This document shows, piece after piece, positions 1 through 8,380 of a stretch of 64,000 nt of DNA. How positions within the stretch are numbered: the stretch's first letter is position 1; every line of letters starts with the position of its first letter. Location: positions 3,286,001 to 3,350,000 of the forward strand of contig OY282455.1 of assembly GCA_958296195.1 (NCBI GenBank). Reading direction: 5' to 3'. A program made the translations under genes and the position numbers. This DNA is from an uncultured Pseudomonadales bacterium (lineage in GTDB: Bacteria; Pseudomonadota; Gammaproteobacteria; Pseudomonadales; Azotimanducaceae). Under the pieces are notes generated by a model, which saw only the letters and a list, made by a program, of their open reading frames with translations, did not search any database and was not told the origin of the DNA.

Positions 1-1
1 G

Positions 2-1267
2 CTGTTCTCCTCCGATTTTGACGGCCCCGTGAATTTCGTGGCCGGGTTCTTCTATCAGGATCGGTCCAGCACGTTCAGGCAGCGGGCGGTCCTTTCCCTA
101 CCCACCCCAGGGAAGAACGGCAGGGAATTGCTGAACGATCCCGAACCGTCCTTCGTCGTGGCCAACTTTTTCCCGCCGCCGATCAACAATGGCGTGATTT
201 TTGACGATCAGATCGAGCGGGACTTCACCAATACCGCCTTCTTTGGCGAGGTCAACTGGCAGGCCACCGAGCGCCTGGCATTGGATTTGGGCATCCGCTG
301 GTTCGAATTGAAGAACGAACTGCTCGAAACAAAACTGCAAAACCCCGATTTCACGATCCTGTTCCTGGGGCTGCCGGATGAAGGCGGGGTCGCCGGCAAG
401 TCGAGCTTCAGCGACACCATCTTCAAGGCAACGGCCTCCTACGACCTAGTTGAAGGCGTAAAGGCCTACGTTACCTTCGGCGAAGGCTTCCGCGAAGGCG
501 GGGTCAATCCCTTGCGAACCGCGGTGAACCTTCCGCAACAATTCGATTCAGACACCGTCACCAACTATGAAGCGGGTTTGAAAACCGAGCTGCTCGATGG
601 CCTGTTGGTGGTGAACACCGCCTATTTCTTCATTGAATGGGAAAATCTGCAAACTTTCGTGCCGGACCCGACCGGCCTGTTCGATCTCTTCCTGAATCTG
701 GAGGACGGCGGCGCCGATGTGCAGGGCTTTGAACTCGAGGCCACCTACTTGCCAAACGCCATCACCGGCTTGCAGTTGCAGTTCGGCCTGCAATGGACCG
801 ACACCGAGCTAACCGCCGATATTCCGGGTCTGGACGCGATGGGGAACTTGGTTCCCGGCGATCCCCTTACCACGGGGGTCGTTGGCGACCCTCTGGCGCA
901 GGTGGCCGACTGGACCTTAAGCGGCAACGCTCAGTACAACTTTCCGGCCTTCGGCGGCGAGGCGTTCGTTCTGGTGGATTGGTCCTACACCGGCGAATCC
1001 AATTCATCGAGCAGCCCCCGGTCTCCATACGGCGCAAAACTCGGCGACTTTCACTTGGTGAACTTGCGCTTGGGCCTCAGCGGCGAGGCTTGGGGCGGCT
1101 GGAGCGCAACCATCTACGCCAACAACCTGTTCGACGAGGACGGCTGGTTCTTCTATGAAGATCGAGCCGGAGACTTTGATCCCGAGCTCGGGGCGCTAAC
1201 CAACGGCCCGACAGTCATTACGACCTATCCGCGCACGGTCGGTCTGTCGCTGCGCAAGGATTTCTAG
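2..1267 (+). CDS. TonB-dependent receptor, C-terminal part (runs off left edge)
   Basis: This is the C-terminal beta-barrel part of an outer-membrane TonB-dependent receptor, which takes up a scarce ligand using energy passed on by TonB. The reading frame is open to the left edge, so the plug domain and signal peptide lie outside the window. What is visible is a long run of alternating amphipathic strands, the barrel motif YEAGLKTELLDG near residue 190 and a typical C-terminal ending PRTVGLSLRKDF with a terminal aromatic residue for Bam-mediated insertion. It resembles the complete receptor at 14230 in architecture. The substrate cannot be told from the sequence. Confidence 0.88.
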   Translation: MFSSDFDGPVNFVAGFFYQDRSSTFRQRAVLSLPTPGKNGRELLNDPEPSFVVANFFPPPINNGVIFDDQIERDFTNTAFFGEVNWQATERLALDLGIRWFELKNELLETKLQNPDFTILFLGLPDEGGVAGKSSFSDTIFKATASYDLVEGVKAYVTFGEGFREGGVNPLRTAVNLPQQFDSDTVTNYEAGLKTELLDGLLVVNTAYFFIEWENLQTFVPDPTGLFDLFLNLEDGGADVQGFELEATYLPNAITGLQLQFGLQWTDTELTADIPGLDAMGNLVPGDPLTTGVVGDPLAQVADWTLSGNAQYNFPAFGGEAFVLVDWSYTGESNSSSSPRSPYGAKLGDFHLVNLRLGLSGEAWGGWSATIYANNLFDEDGWFFYEDRAGDFDPELGALTNGPTVITTYPRTVGLSLRKDF

Positions 1268-1462
1268 CATTCCGCCGGACTTGCGGCGCCTCGGAATCGG
1301 TCAAGGCGGATTTGCCCAACGCGCCGGGCTTCCGCCACCGGGAGCGTTTCCATGCGAGTCCCGGCCTAAGACCGACAGGCTGCTGGTTGGGTCGCTTTCG
1401 GTGAACTCTAGGGAGGCATAAGTTAACATGCCGCCCTTTTGAGCAAAGGGGCGCGGAACAGG

Positions 1463-2689
1463 ATGCAGGACGCCTTCGGCAACCGGCGCTGGATCATGGC
1501 GCTGGCGGTGATGGGCGCCGCGTTGTTGGGCTTCAGCTTGGGCGTGTCGCTCACGGAGCGGCCCGAGGTGGTCAACGCCAGTTTCCTGACCAAGGTTTAC
1601 TACAGCTTGGGGCTGTTCGTGGTCGGCGGCTTGGACATCGGCACCCCAACGGGCGGGCCTCTGATTGGCCGCATCCTGCTGTGGAGCGCCTATTTCGGCG
1701 CTCCGATCCTCACGGCGTCGGCGGTGATCGACACCTTGGCCCGGGTGCTTTCCCCCGGCCACTGGCAGTTGCGGCGCATCAGCAACCACATCGTGCTGAT
1801 GGGCGGGGGCGGCATGACGGACAGCTACCTGCGGGTGCTGCGCAAGCACTTCCCGCGCAAGCGAGTGGTGGTGGTGCAGGAGCGCATCGAGTTCGTGCGC
1901 CGCCAGGAACTGGAGCAAACCTACGACGTCGCCATCGTCATCGGCGACCTCACCCATGACTTCATGCTCAAGGCGCTGCGCCTCGCCCACGCCAGCAAGG
2001 TGGTGCTGATGGGCGAGAAGGACTTTCACGCCTATGAAGCCGCCAGCAAGATACTGGCGCAATTCCCCCATTTGGCCAACAACATAGTGCTGCGCTGCCA
2101 CAACCTGCGCTTCATGCGCACCATGAACGAGACCGACCTAGCCCGCCGGCTGGTCGTCTTCAACGCCTACCACTTGGCGGCGGAGGGGCTGGTGCGGGAG
2201 CGGCTCATCACCCACTTCCGCAAAACCAAGGCACCGGATGCGGTGGTCATCGCCGGCTTCGGGCGTTTTGGGCAATCGGTGCTGGAGGAGCTGCAAAGCC
2301 ACGCCCAGGATCTGCTTTCCGTCGTGGCGCTGATCGATCAGGACGCCCACCGGCGGGTGCAGGTGGCGGAGGAGCAGCAGAAGATCGGCGGCGCCTACCG
2401 CAAGGAGATTCTGCAGGGGGAAATCTCCCACCCAGAGCTCTGGTGGCGGCTTGAGGCGGTCGTTGATCTCGACTCCGCCCAGCCGACGGTGATCTTCGGC
2501 ACCGGGGACATCGAGGAGAACCTGCGCGCCGCCATCTGGCTCAAGCAGCGGCATCCCAATGCGCTGGTGTTCGCCCGCACCGACGACGCCTCCAGCCTAG
2601 CCTTGGAGATCGGCACCGAGCGGGGCATCAACTACTTCAGCTTAAAGCAACTCATCGAGGACAACATCCCCGCGGAGTGGCTGAGCTGA
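1463..2689 (+). CDS. TrkA-N/RCK-domain membrane protein, ion-channel-like
   Basis: The protein has about 408 residues. Two hydrophobic segments (about residues 11-30 and 46-95) are followed by two Rossmann-type nucleotide-binding domains with glycine-rich turns VLMGGGGMTDSYL (near 111) and VVIAGFGRFGQSVL (near 260). This is the layout of RCK-gated potassium channels or TrkA-like regulators. The loop between the membrane segments reads VGGLDIGTP rather than the TVGYG potassium filter, so ion selectivity is unclear. The ATG at 1463 has AAGGGG upstream. An in-frame TTG at 1439 is possible but has no visible ribosome-binding site. The role in ion or pH homeostasis is inferred from domains only. 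Confidence 0.75.
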   Translation: MQDAFGNRRWIMALAVMGAALLGFSLGVSLTERPEVVNASFLTKVYYSLGLFVVGGLDIGTPTGGPLIGRILLWSAYFGAPILTASAVIDTLARVLSPGHWQLRRISNHIVLMGGGGMTDSYLRVLRKHFPRKRVVVVQERIEFVRRQELEQTYDVAIVIGDLTHDFMLKALRLAHASKVVLMGEKDFHAYEAASKILAQFPHLANNIVLRCHNLRFMRTMNETDLARRLVVFNAYHLAAEGLVRERLITHFRKTKAPDAVVIAGFGRFGQSVLEELQSHAQDLLSVVALIDQDAHRRVQVAEEQQKIGGAYRKEILQGEISHPELWWRLEAVVDLDSAQPTVIFGTGDIEENLRAAIWLKQRHPNALVFARTDDASSLALEIGTERGINYFSLKQLIEDNIPAEWLS

Positions 2690-2836
2690 GGGGCCGCTGG
2701 GCAACAGGAACAGGCCACTCATGTGCAGGAATGATCGAAAGTCCATGCTCACCCATGCGGCAAGCCGCTTGGCGATTCACCGGAACCGCCCAGCCAAAAC
2801 TGCGGGATGGCAGCCGAAATGCGGCAAAATAGGGTT

Positions 2837-3190
2837 ATGGCCCAGATAGTCGTTCGCGTTCTCATCACCGCCTTGGGCCTCTACATGGCGGCGGCGCTCA
2901 TACCCGGCATCGAGGCGGACAGCCCCGGCGCCTTCATCTGGGCGGCGATTGCGCTGGGCATTGTCAACACGCTGGTGCGCCCGCTGATCGTGCTGCTGAC
3001 ACTGCCGGTCAGCGTGGTCACCTTGGGCGGCTTCCTGTTGGTCATCAACGCCGCCATGCTGAAGCTGGCGGACTGGTTTGTGGATGGGCTGCATGTGCAG
3101 GGCTTCTTCAGCGCCTTGTTCGGCGCCCTCATCATCAGCGTCATCAATTGGGCCGTAAACTCCTTCGTCCGGTCCAAGGAAGACCGCTAA
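2837..3190 (+). CDS. Phage holin family IV-type membrane protein
   Basis: A 117-residue protein made almost entirely of four hydrophobic helices, with the conserved NTLVRPLIVLLTLPVSVVTL stretch typical of the Phage_holin_4_2 family (mycobacterial 4-TMS holin superfamily). Despite the family name, members are widespread chromosomal inner-membrane proteins of unknown function, and nothing nearby is phage-like. The ATG at 2837 starts directly before the first helix. An in-frame ATG at 2807 would add ten polar residues and seems less likely. It converges with the next gene, whose stop codon overlaps the end of this frame. Confidence 0.8.
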   Translation: MAQIVVRVLITALGLYMAAALIPGIEADSPGAFIWAAIALGIVNTLVRPLIVLLTLPVSVVTLGGFLLVINAAMLKLADWFVDGLHVQGFFSALFGALIISVINWAVNSFVRSKEDR

Positions 3191-3930
3191 GGACTCGGCC
3201 GGCGCCACCGCCAAGCGTCAACCAAGCCGGCTAGAGCGAGGATGACCAACAACAGCAGCAGGCGCAGATCGCCGAAGTAAAGGGCCGGCGCCATCGGCAC
3301 GGCAATGGTCTTCTCAAGAGCGGCGATCTTGAATTCGTGCTTGCCGGCAAATACCGGGTTCAAGGCGATCTCCATCAAGTCCCGACGGCTGCGGTAGCGC
3401 ACCACGCCAATGGAACCCCAAGTTTGAGCGCCCTCAATGCCGGCCAAGTCCATGGCTTGGAACACCGCCGGGCCGACCAAGGCCGGATGGCTGGCCCGCC
3501 GCAGCATGGCCGGCAGCATGTGCGCCATGTAGCGGTCCATCAGCGCCGCCGCGGGCTCACCGCCGAGGGCGGGAGGGCCACTGCTGGGGTCGTTTGGACC
3601 AGCAAGGACTTCGACCTCGGCTTCGGCGCCGGAAGGGATGTTGGCGGCGGTCTGAACGTCGGCGCCAGCGGCGCTGGAGCCGGCGAGCAGCAGCAGGTTC
3701 ACCATTAGAAACTGAGCGCCATCATCCTCCTTCATGAAGCGGCGCAGATTGGCGATCGGCGTCTCCGAACGGTCGTTTTGCCGCGCTTGGGCGGTGAAGC
3801 GGTCGATCTCCTCAGCGGACAGCGGTCCGGCGGTGTTGGTGTACCAAAAGCAGAACGCCGACCAAGCCAACAGCGGCCCGGCCCAAAGCCAGAACCGAGT
3901 GCGCCGCAGCATCTTTGAGAACATGGCCAT
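3187..3930 (-). CDS. Uncharacterised two-TM protein with ferredoxin-like (DUF1330-like) middle
   Basis: 247 residues. There is one N-terminal helix (about 10-30) and one C-terminal helix (about 222-240), with a soluble part between that contains QFLMVNLL, ALMDRYMAHMLPAMLRRASHPALVG and a W-x-x-VGVVRYRSRRDL segment. That pattern resembles the DUF1330/dimeric alpha-beta barrel proteins in which a small-molecule or structural role is suspected. The protein is probably anchored in the inner membrane with the middle domain in the periplasm. No catalytic residues can be assigned. It lies just downstream of the dehalogenase gene on the same strand and may be cotranscribed with it. Function unknown. 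Confidence 0.6.
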   Translation of the reverse strand: MAMFSKMLRRTRFWLWAGPLLAWSAFCFWYTNTAGPLSAEEIDRFTAQARQNDRSETPIANLRRFMKEDDGAQFLMVNLLLLAGSSAAGADVQTAANIPSGAEAEVEVLAGPNDPSSGPPALGGEPAAALMDRYMAHMLPAMLRRASHPALVGPAVFQAMDLAGIEGAQTWGSIGVVRYRSRRDLMEIALNPVFAGKHEFKIAALEKTIAVPMAPALYFGDLRLLLLLVILALAGLVDAWRWRRPSP

Positions 3931-3993
3931 GGGTTAATGCCTCTGCGCAGCGCCTGGTTGATAGGTTTGGGACGTCGTTTACCGCCGGCTCTT

Positions 3994-5013
3994 CTACCGC
4001 GGATTGTCCGCCATGAACTTGAGCACGGCTTCGGCCAACGGCCCCGGCGCCTGCTCCTGCAGGAAATGGCCGGCGCCCTTGATGGTGACGTGCTGCTGGC
4101 CCTGCGCCCCCGGCACTCGCTGCTGAAACCGCTTGTGCGCACCGGCGGTGACCGGGTCGCTGTCGCTGAACGCGGTTAGGAAGGGTTTTTCCCAAGCCTC
4201 AAATCGCTTCCAAGCGGCACGATTGGCGGGAATGGCTGGGTTGTCCGGGCGAATGGGCACGAGGCTTGGGAACTGACGGGCGCCGGCCTTGTAGCTTTCG
4301 TCCGGGAAAGGGGCGTCATAGGCGGCAACCTCGCCCTCGCTGAGCATGCCGTTGCAGGAAAAGTTGACCACGCCGCTGACGCTGAAGCCCGGGCTTTCGG
4401 CGCAGAACTTCACCCAATGCAGGAAGCCCATGCCGGACCTGTCGCCAACCATCGCCATGCCCATCTCCGGCACGCCGCCATGCACCGGCAGGGATTCGTA
4501 ATGCGCCGTCATCGCATCGTTGACGGCTTGGGCTGCGTCCCCCTCCAAGCCTTGGGCGTCGGGCAGGCCGGTGTTGGCGGCGACGATGCGGGCGAAGCGC
4601 TGCGGCAACTCCGCCGCCGCCCGCAGGCCGATGAGGCCGCCCCAGTCCTGGCACACCAGAGTGATGTCCTTGAGGTCCAGCTTCTCAAGCAGGGCCTTCA
4701 GCCAACCCACATGGTTGGCGTAGGTGTAGCTGGAGCGCTCGGCGGGCTTGTCCGACCTGCCGAAGCCGATGAAATCCGGCGCCACCACCCGGTGACCGGC
4801 CGCCGTGAACAGTGGAATCATCTTGCGGTACAGGTAGGACCAAGTGGGCTGACCATGCAGGCACAGGATGAGCTCCCCGTTGTGCGGACCTTCGTCCAAG
4901 TAGTGCATGCGCAAAACATCGCCGTCCCCGGCCGGCACAGCAACGTAGTGCGGGGCGAAGGGATGGCCTTCAAGCTGCGCGAAGCGGTCATCAGGGGTGC
5001 GTAGGGTCTGCAT
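3994..5013 (-). CDS. Haloalkane dehalogenase, DhlA-type (HLD-I)
   Basis: An alpha/beta hydrolase of 339 residues that hydrolyses carbon-halogen bonds of haloalkanes to alcohol and halide. The N-terminus MQTLRTPDDRF is characteristic of haloalkane dehalogenases. The oxyanion region is LHGQPTWSYLYRKM (about 52-65), which carries the HLD-I tryptophan but has Gln where DhlA has Glu. The nucleophile is Asp123 in QDWGG, followed by the halide-binding Trp124. The acid is probably the Asp in FSDSDPVTAG and the base the His in GAGHFLQE. An upstream in-frame ATG at 5049 is possible, but the chosen start matches family N-termini. Substrate range is not predictable, and marine organohalogens are one possibility. 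Confidence 0.85.
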   Translation of the reverse strand: MQTLRTPDDRFAQLEGHPFAPHYVAVPAGDGDVLRMHYLDEGPHNGELILCLHGQPTWSYLYRKMIPLFTAAGHRVVAPDFIGFGRSDKPAERSSYTYANHVGWLKALLEKLDLKDITLVCQDWGGLIGLRAAAELPQRFARIVAANTGLPDAQGLEGDAAQAVNDAMTAHYESLPVHGGVPEMGMAMVGDRSGMGFLHWVKFCAESPGFSVSGVVNFSCNGMLSEGEVAAYDAPFPDESYKAGARQFPSLVPIRPDNPAIPANRAAWKRFEAWEKPFLTAFSDSDPVTAGAHKRFQQRVPGAQGQQHVTIKGAGHFLQEQAPGPLAEAVLKFMADNPR

Positions 5014-5125
5014 GAGGCGCTCACTGCGATGGTGTTGAGGATTCGGCATGTTCACGCCTTGGCCCGCCACGGTCAAGGCCGCTGCGCTGCGGTGGACCTC
5101 TAGGTCAGCAGGGCCCACTCGGTTG

Positions 5126-6325
5126 TCAATTGGCCGCTTCGCCTCCGCCTACTACGACGCCTTGGTCCACCAACAGCCGCACATCGGCGGCGGAGTAGCC
5201 CAGCCCTTGCAGCACCTCCCCCGAATGCTCGCCCAAAAGGGGCGCCGCGGCCCTGATGCCGCTTGGAGTGTCCTCAAAGCTGGCGGGCGGGCGGGCCAAG
5301 CGGATCTGGCCGTGGCCGGCAAACTCGTAGATGCCGATGGTGTCGTTGACGGCGACCTGCTCGTGATCCAGCAGATCCATACGGGTCAGCAGAGGGGCTG
5401 AGGGCACGCCTTCGGCGTCCAAGCGGGCCAGAATCTCATCCCGCTCCCAGTGCCGAAGCTCCGCCGCGGTCAGCTTCTTGCGCACATCAACGTTGCGGAA
5501 GCGGTTCGCGGTGGTGGCGAAGCGTGGGTCCTCGATCCACTCCGGCTTGCGCAAGGCTTGGCACAGGCCGCGCCACTCCTGGTCGGAGACGGCCCCGGCG
5601 GTGATGTAGCCGGTGCGGGTCTCGTAGATCAGGTCCATGCTGCCGGATTGCTTGGCCACGTCCGCTTCATCGCCAACGAACACCAACCCGGACATGCCTT
5701 CCGGCCAGAAGAAGGCGATCATGGCATCGAGCATGGACAGGCGGATGTGCTGTCCCGCGCCGCTTCTTTCCCGGGCGAACAGGGCGGCGGACACGGCTTG
5801 GGCGGCGGTTAGGGCGGTGACCTTGTCGGCGATGATGATGCGGAACATCTTCGGGCGGTTGGTTGCCCGGTCCGCCTGAATGTCCGTGGCCCCGGACAGG
5901 GCCTGAATGACGGGATCATAGACCCGCTGGTGGGCGTAGGGACCGCGCTCGCCGAAGCCGCTGATGGAGACGTAGATCAGCTTCGGCGACAACGCCCGCA
6001 GCGCCTCCGCGCCCAAGCCAAGACGCTGCATGGCGCCGGGGCGAAAATTCTGCATGAGCACGTCGGCGGATTCGATGAGTTTGCGCACCGGCGCTACGGC
6101 CTCCGGCCTTTTCAAGTCGATGCACAGGGAGCGCTTGCCCCGGTTGCAGGCGAAGAAGCTCGCGGTCAGGCCGTTGCGCCGCCGGCCGATGCGCCGCGTC
6201 TCATCTCCGGCGGGGGATTCCACCTTGATGACCTCGGCACCTTGGTCCGCCAAGGTCGCCGCCGCCAAAGGCCCGGACACCATGGTGGTGAAGTCCACCA
6301 CCCGAACCCCCGCCAAAGGCCCCAT
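5126..6325 (-). CDS. CaiB/BaiF family (family III) CoA-transferase
   Basis: 399 residues, the usual length for family III CoA-transferases, which move CoA between carboxylic acids through a covalent aspartyl-CoA intermediate. The N-terminus LAGVRVVDFTTMVSGPLAA is the standard family opening, followed by QGAEVIKVE and NRGKRS. The presumed nucleophilic aspartate sits in the IIADKVTALTAAQAV segment. GGAGTTTTTA precedes the ATG, so the start is well supported. The gene lies upstream of the dehalogenase on the same strand with little space between, so the two may share a transcript. The acid substrate is unknown. Confidence 0.9.
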   Translation of the reverse strand: MGPLAGVRVVDFTTMVSGPLAAATLADQGAEVIKVESPAGDETRRIGRRRNGLTASFFACNRGKRSLCIDLKRPEAVAPVRKLIESADVLMQNFRPGAMQRLGLGAEALRALSPKLIYVSISGFGERGPYAHQRVYDPVIQALSGATDIQADRATNRPKMFRIIIADKVTALTAAQAVSAALFARERSGAGQHIRLSMLDAMIAFFWPEGMSGLVFVGDEADVAKQSGSMDLIYETRTGYITAGAVSDQEWRGLCQALRKPEWIEDPRFATTANRFRNVDVRKKLTAAELRHWERDEILARLDAEGVPSAPLLTRMDLLDHEQVAVNDTIGIYEFAGHGQIRLARPPASFEDTPSGIRAAAPLLGEHSGEVLQGLGYSAADVRLLVDQGVVVGGGEAAN

Positions 6326-6509
6326 TAAAAACTCCCCACCATCAAACTAATGAAACGCTCCCCCGTTGCCGTCCTCGTTCAAGAATGCGCAACAGCCAAC
6401 TCTCACCACCAGCGACGGCCCATCTTAGCCTATCGTGCGGCGCCCATTGGCAATGCGCATTGAGTTTGTACATGATTGAGGGGGATCAGTCGGCAAAACG
6501 GGGGCGACT

Positions 6510-7283
6510 ATGGGCAGAAACATCAGCGATGCGGTGCGTGAACTGTGCCTGTCCCCGCCCGCAGCCGAGGAGGTGCCTTCCCGGGGGTCGCCGGACTTTC
6601 GCGTCCACGGCAAGACCTTCGCCACCTACGTCATCAACCACCACGGCGACGGCCGCATCGCCCTGTGGCTGAACGCCCCGGACGGCGCCCAGGCCTTTTA
6701 TGCGGAGAACGAGCCGGAGCACTACTTCGTGCCGCCCTATGTGGGGCCAAGGGGATGGCTGGGGGTGCATCTGGACAAGGGGCTGCCTTGGAGCGCCATT
6801 GGCGAGCGGGTTTGGGAGGCCTACGCCAAGGTGGCGCCGCCCAAGTTGCGGCAACGGCTCGACCGGGCGCCGGAAATCGAGCCTCCCACCGACCCGCTGC
6901 CCATTGAGGCGTTCGACCCCTTGGCGCGGCCTAGGGCGCAGGCAGTGCTGGCTGAGTTGCGGGACATCTGCCTAGCCCTGCCGGAGACCACCGAAGGCGT
7001 TCAGTTCGGCAACCCGGTCTTTCGCGCCGGCAAGAAGGCCTTCGCGGGGGCACACAGCCGCGGCGGCCGGATCCGGCTGCAGTTCTGGGTGGGTGCCGAC
7101 CGCCAAGGGCCCCTCGCGTTTGATGAGCGCTATCGAATTCCGGCCTACATCGGGCACAACGGCTGGATGGAACTGGACGCCGAGGACTACGCCGACCGAC
7201 CGGAACTGGAGGCCTTAGCCTTGGACAGCTACCGCCACTTTGCGCTGCAGCGCATGCTGAAGGCGCTGCCGGCGCCCCCGTAG
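6510..7283 (+). CDS. Tandem MmcQ/YjbR-domain protein
   Basis: 257 residues made of two MmcQ/YjbR (DUF419) units, at roughly 1-115 and 135-250. Each has the family pattern: an opening helix (VRELCLSPPAAEE; LRDICLALPETTE), a short FRVHGKTFAT / FRAGKKAFAG strand, and a C-terminal PPYVGPRGWLGVHLD / PAYIGHNGWMELD segment followed by a tyrosine-containing helix. Single-domain members are about 115-120 residues, so this is an internal duplication. YjbR proteins have a double-wing fold and have been suggested to bind DNA. No function is established. It stands alone, divergent from the CoA-transferase gene. Confidence 0.82.
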   Translation: MGRNISDAVRELCLSPPAAEEVPSRGSPDFRVHGKTFATYVINHHGDGRIALWLNAPDGAQAFYAENEPEHYFVPPYVGPRGWLGVHLDKGLPWSAIGERVWEAYAKVAPPKLRQRLDRAPEIEPPTDPLPIEAFDPLARPRAQAVLAELRDICLALPETTEGVQFGNPVFRAGKKAFAGAHSRGGRIRLQFWVGADRQGPLAFDERYRIPAYIGHNGWMELDAEDYADRPELEALALDSYRHFALQRMLKALPAPP

Positions 7284-7361
7284 AGGGCGTTTGGCGGCGG
7301 CACCCACCTTCGGTATCATAGGCGGCGCTACGCCAACCCTGCTCAACTGCGAGGCCATTGC

Positions 7362-7682
7362 ATGCCCACCATCACCTACATGGAATTCGGCGGCGAAAAG
7401 CACGTCATTGAGGCTGCAAACGGCATCTCCGTCATGCGCGGCGCCATCGACAACGGCGTACCCGGCATCGACGCCGACTGCGGCGGCGAGTGCTCCTGCG
7501 CCACCTGCCACGTCATCGTCGCCGACGAATGGATGGGCGCGGTGGGGCCACCCGGCGAGGCGGAGGAGTCCATGCTGGACCTAAACCCGGAGCGGGAAGC
7601 CAACTCCCGTCTCTCGTGCCAAATTGAGGTCACCGACGCCTTGGACGGCCTAGTGGTGAATCTGCCGGAATTCCAGATGTAG
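7362..7682 (+). CDS. 2Fe-2S ferredoxin, putidaredoxin/adrenodoxin type
   Basis: A 106-residue electron carrier with the C-X5-C-X2-C...C cluster-binding pattern: Cys40, Cys46, Cys49 and Cys86 (DCGGECSCATCH and RLSCQIEV). Ferredoxins of this length and motif deliver electrons to cytochromes P450 or take part in Fe-S cluster assembly. There is no P450, ferredoxin reductase or isc gene in the window, so its partner is elsewhere. The C-terminal ending VVNLPEFQM is typical of the P450-type group. It converges with the restriction endonuclease gene downstream. Confidence 0.9.
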   Translation: MPTITYMEFGGEKHVIEAANGISVMRGAIDNGVPGIDADCGGECSCATCHVIVADEWMGAVGPPGEAEESMLDLNPEREANSRLSCQIEVTDALDGLVVNLPEFQM

Positions 7683-7708
7683 TCGGCGACAAGGAACCAA
7701 AACCCCCT

Positions 7709-8380
7709 TCATCCCGCCCATATATCCCCCTTCGACTCCCAATGGTTCCTGACGGCGGCGAATCGGTCAATTCTATCCCGAATTTTGATGATCTCCCTTG
7801 GGTAGAACTCGTCCATAGCGTCACATAGCTGCAGCATCCAGCGCCGACGCGAACAGCCATCCACAATACGGATGTCGTTGGAATTCGCTATTTGGATTTG
7901 CCCCCACCCCAATGCCCCTATGGTGAGGCAGTTCCAATCCAGAAATTCTATCGGCAGAAACAACACCTCCGAAACAATCGCTCTCGTTCCATCAATCGAG
8001 TACCTGACCATAATCAGGGAAAAAACATTAGTATCGGATTCGTAAAATCTTGCTAAACGCTCCACTGAGGTTAAATTGGGCATATTAAAATTAGTGTCCG
8101 CCCTATGTGTTTTAACATCAACGATAGAATAGAAGCCCTCTTTGTCCGTAAACGCCAAATCCGCCATGGCGCGGCGTGCGAAGTCGCTTGAATACTCACG
8201 ACACCAATTCCCTAGAAGCATATCGAACTTTTCCGCCACTAACGACTCAAGGGCGTCGCCGACCGCTCTTGGGCTGGACGCTGTTTTATCCGACAAAAAG
8301 CCTTGGGATGAGTTGATGTAGTCCTTAATCTTAGCGGCCACCCTAAGATAGTGTCCCCCATAGTAAAAACCCGACTTCAT
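7709..8380 (-). CDS. Putative type II restriction endonuclease
   Basis: 223 residues, starting at ATG 8380, which overlaps the stop of the upstream methyltransferase gene as ATGA. That coupling makes it the partner of an R-M pair. A PD-(D/E)XK-like signature is visible: ADLAFTDKEGFYSIVDVKTHR, with the acidic residue and the D-V-K motif in a beta-hairpin. No family name can be assigned from the sequence alone. It would cut DNA at the site protected by the methyltransferase. The region is visibly more AT-rich than the neighbouring metabolic genes, consistent with acquisition. Recognition sequence unknown. Confidence 0.7.
   Translation of the reverse strand: MKSGFYYGGHYLRVAAKIKDYINSSQGFLSDKTASSPRAVGDALESLVAEKFDMLLGNWCREYSSDFARRAMADLAFTDKEGFYSIVDVKTHRADTNFNMPNLTSVERLARFYESDTNVFSLIMVRYSIDGTRAIVSEVLFLPIEFLDWNCLTIGALGWGQIQIANSNDIRIVDGCSRRRWMLQLCDAMDEFYPREIIKIRDRIDRFAAVRNHWESKGDIWAG

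Noticed and set aside
2837-3190. Holin-family protein as evidence of a prophage.
   Set aside because: The family is widespread in chromosomes as a four-helix membrane protein, and no phage structural, lysis or integrase genes are nearby.
7362-7682. Ferredoxin as part of a cytochrome P450 system with the neighbouring genes.
   Set aside because: There is no P450 or reductase gene in the window, so only the ferredoxin itself can be supported.
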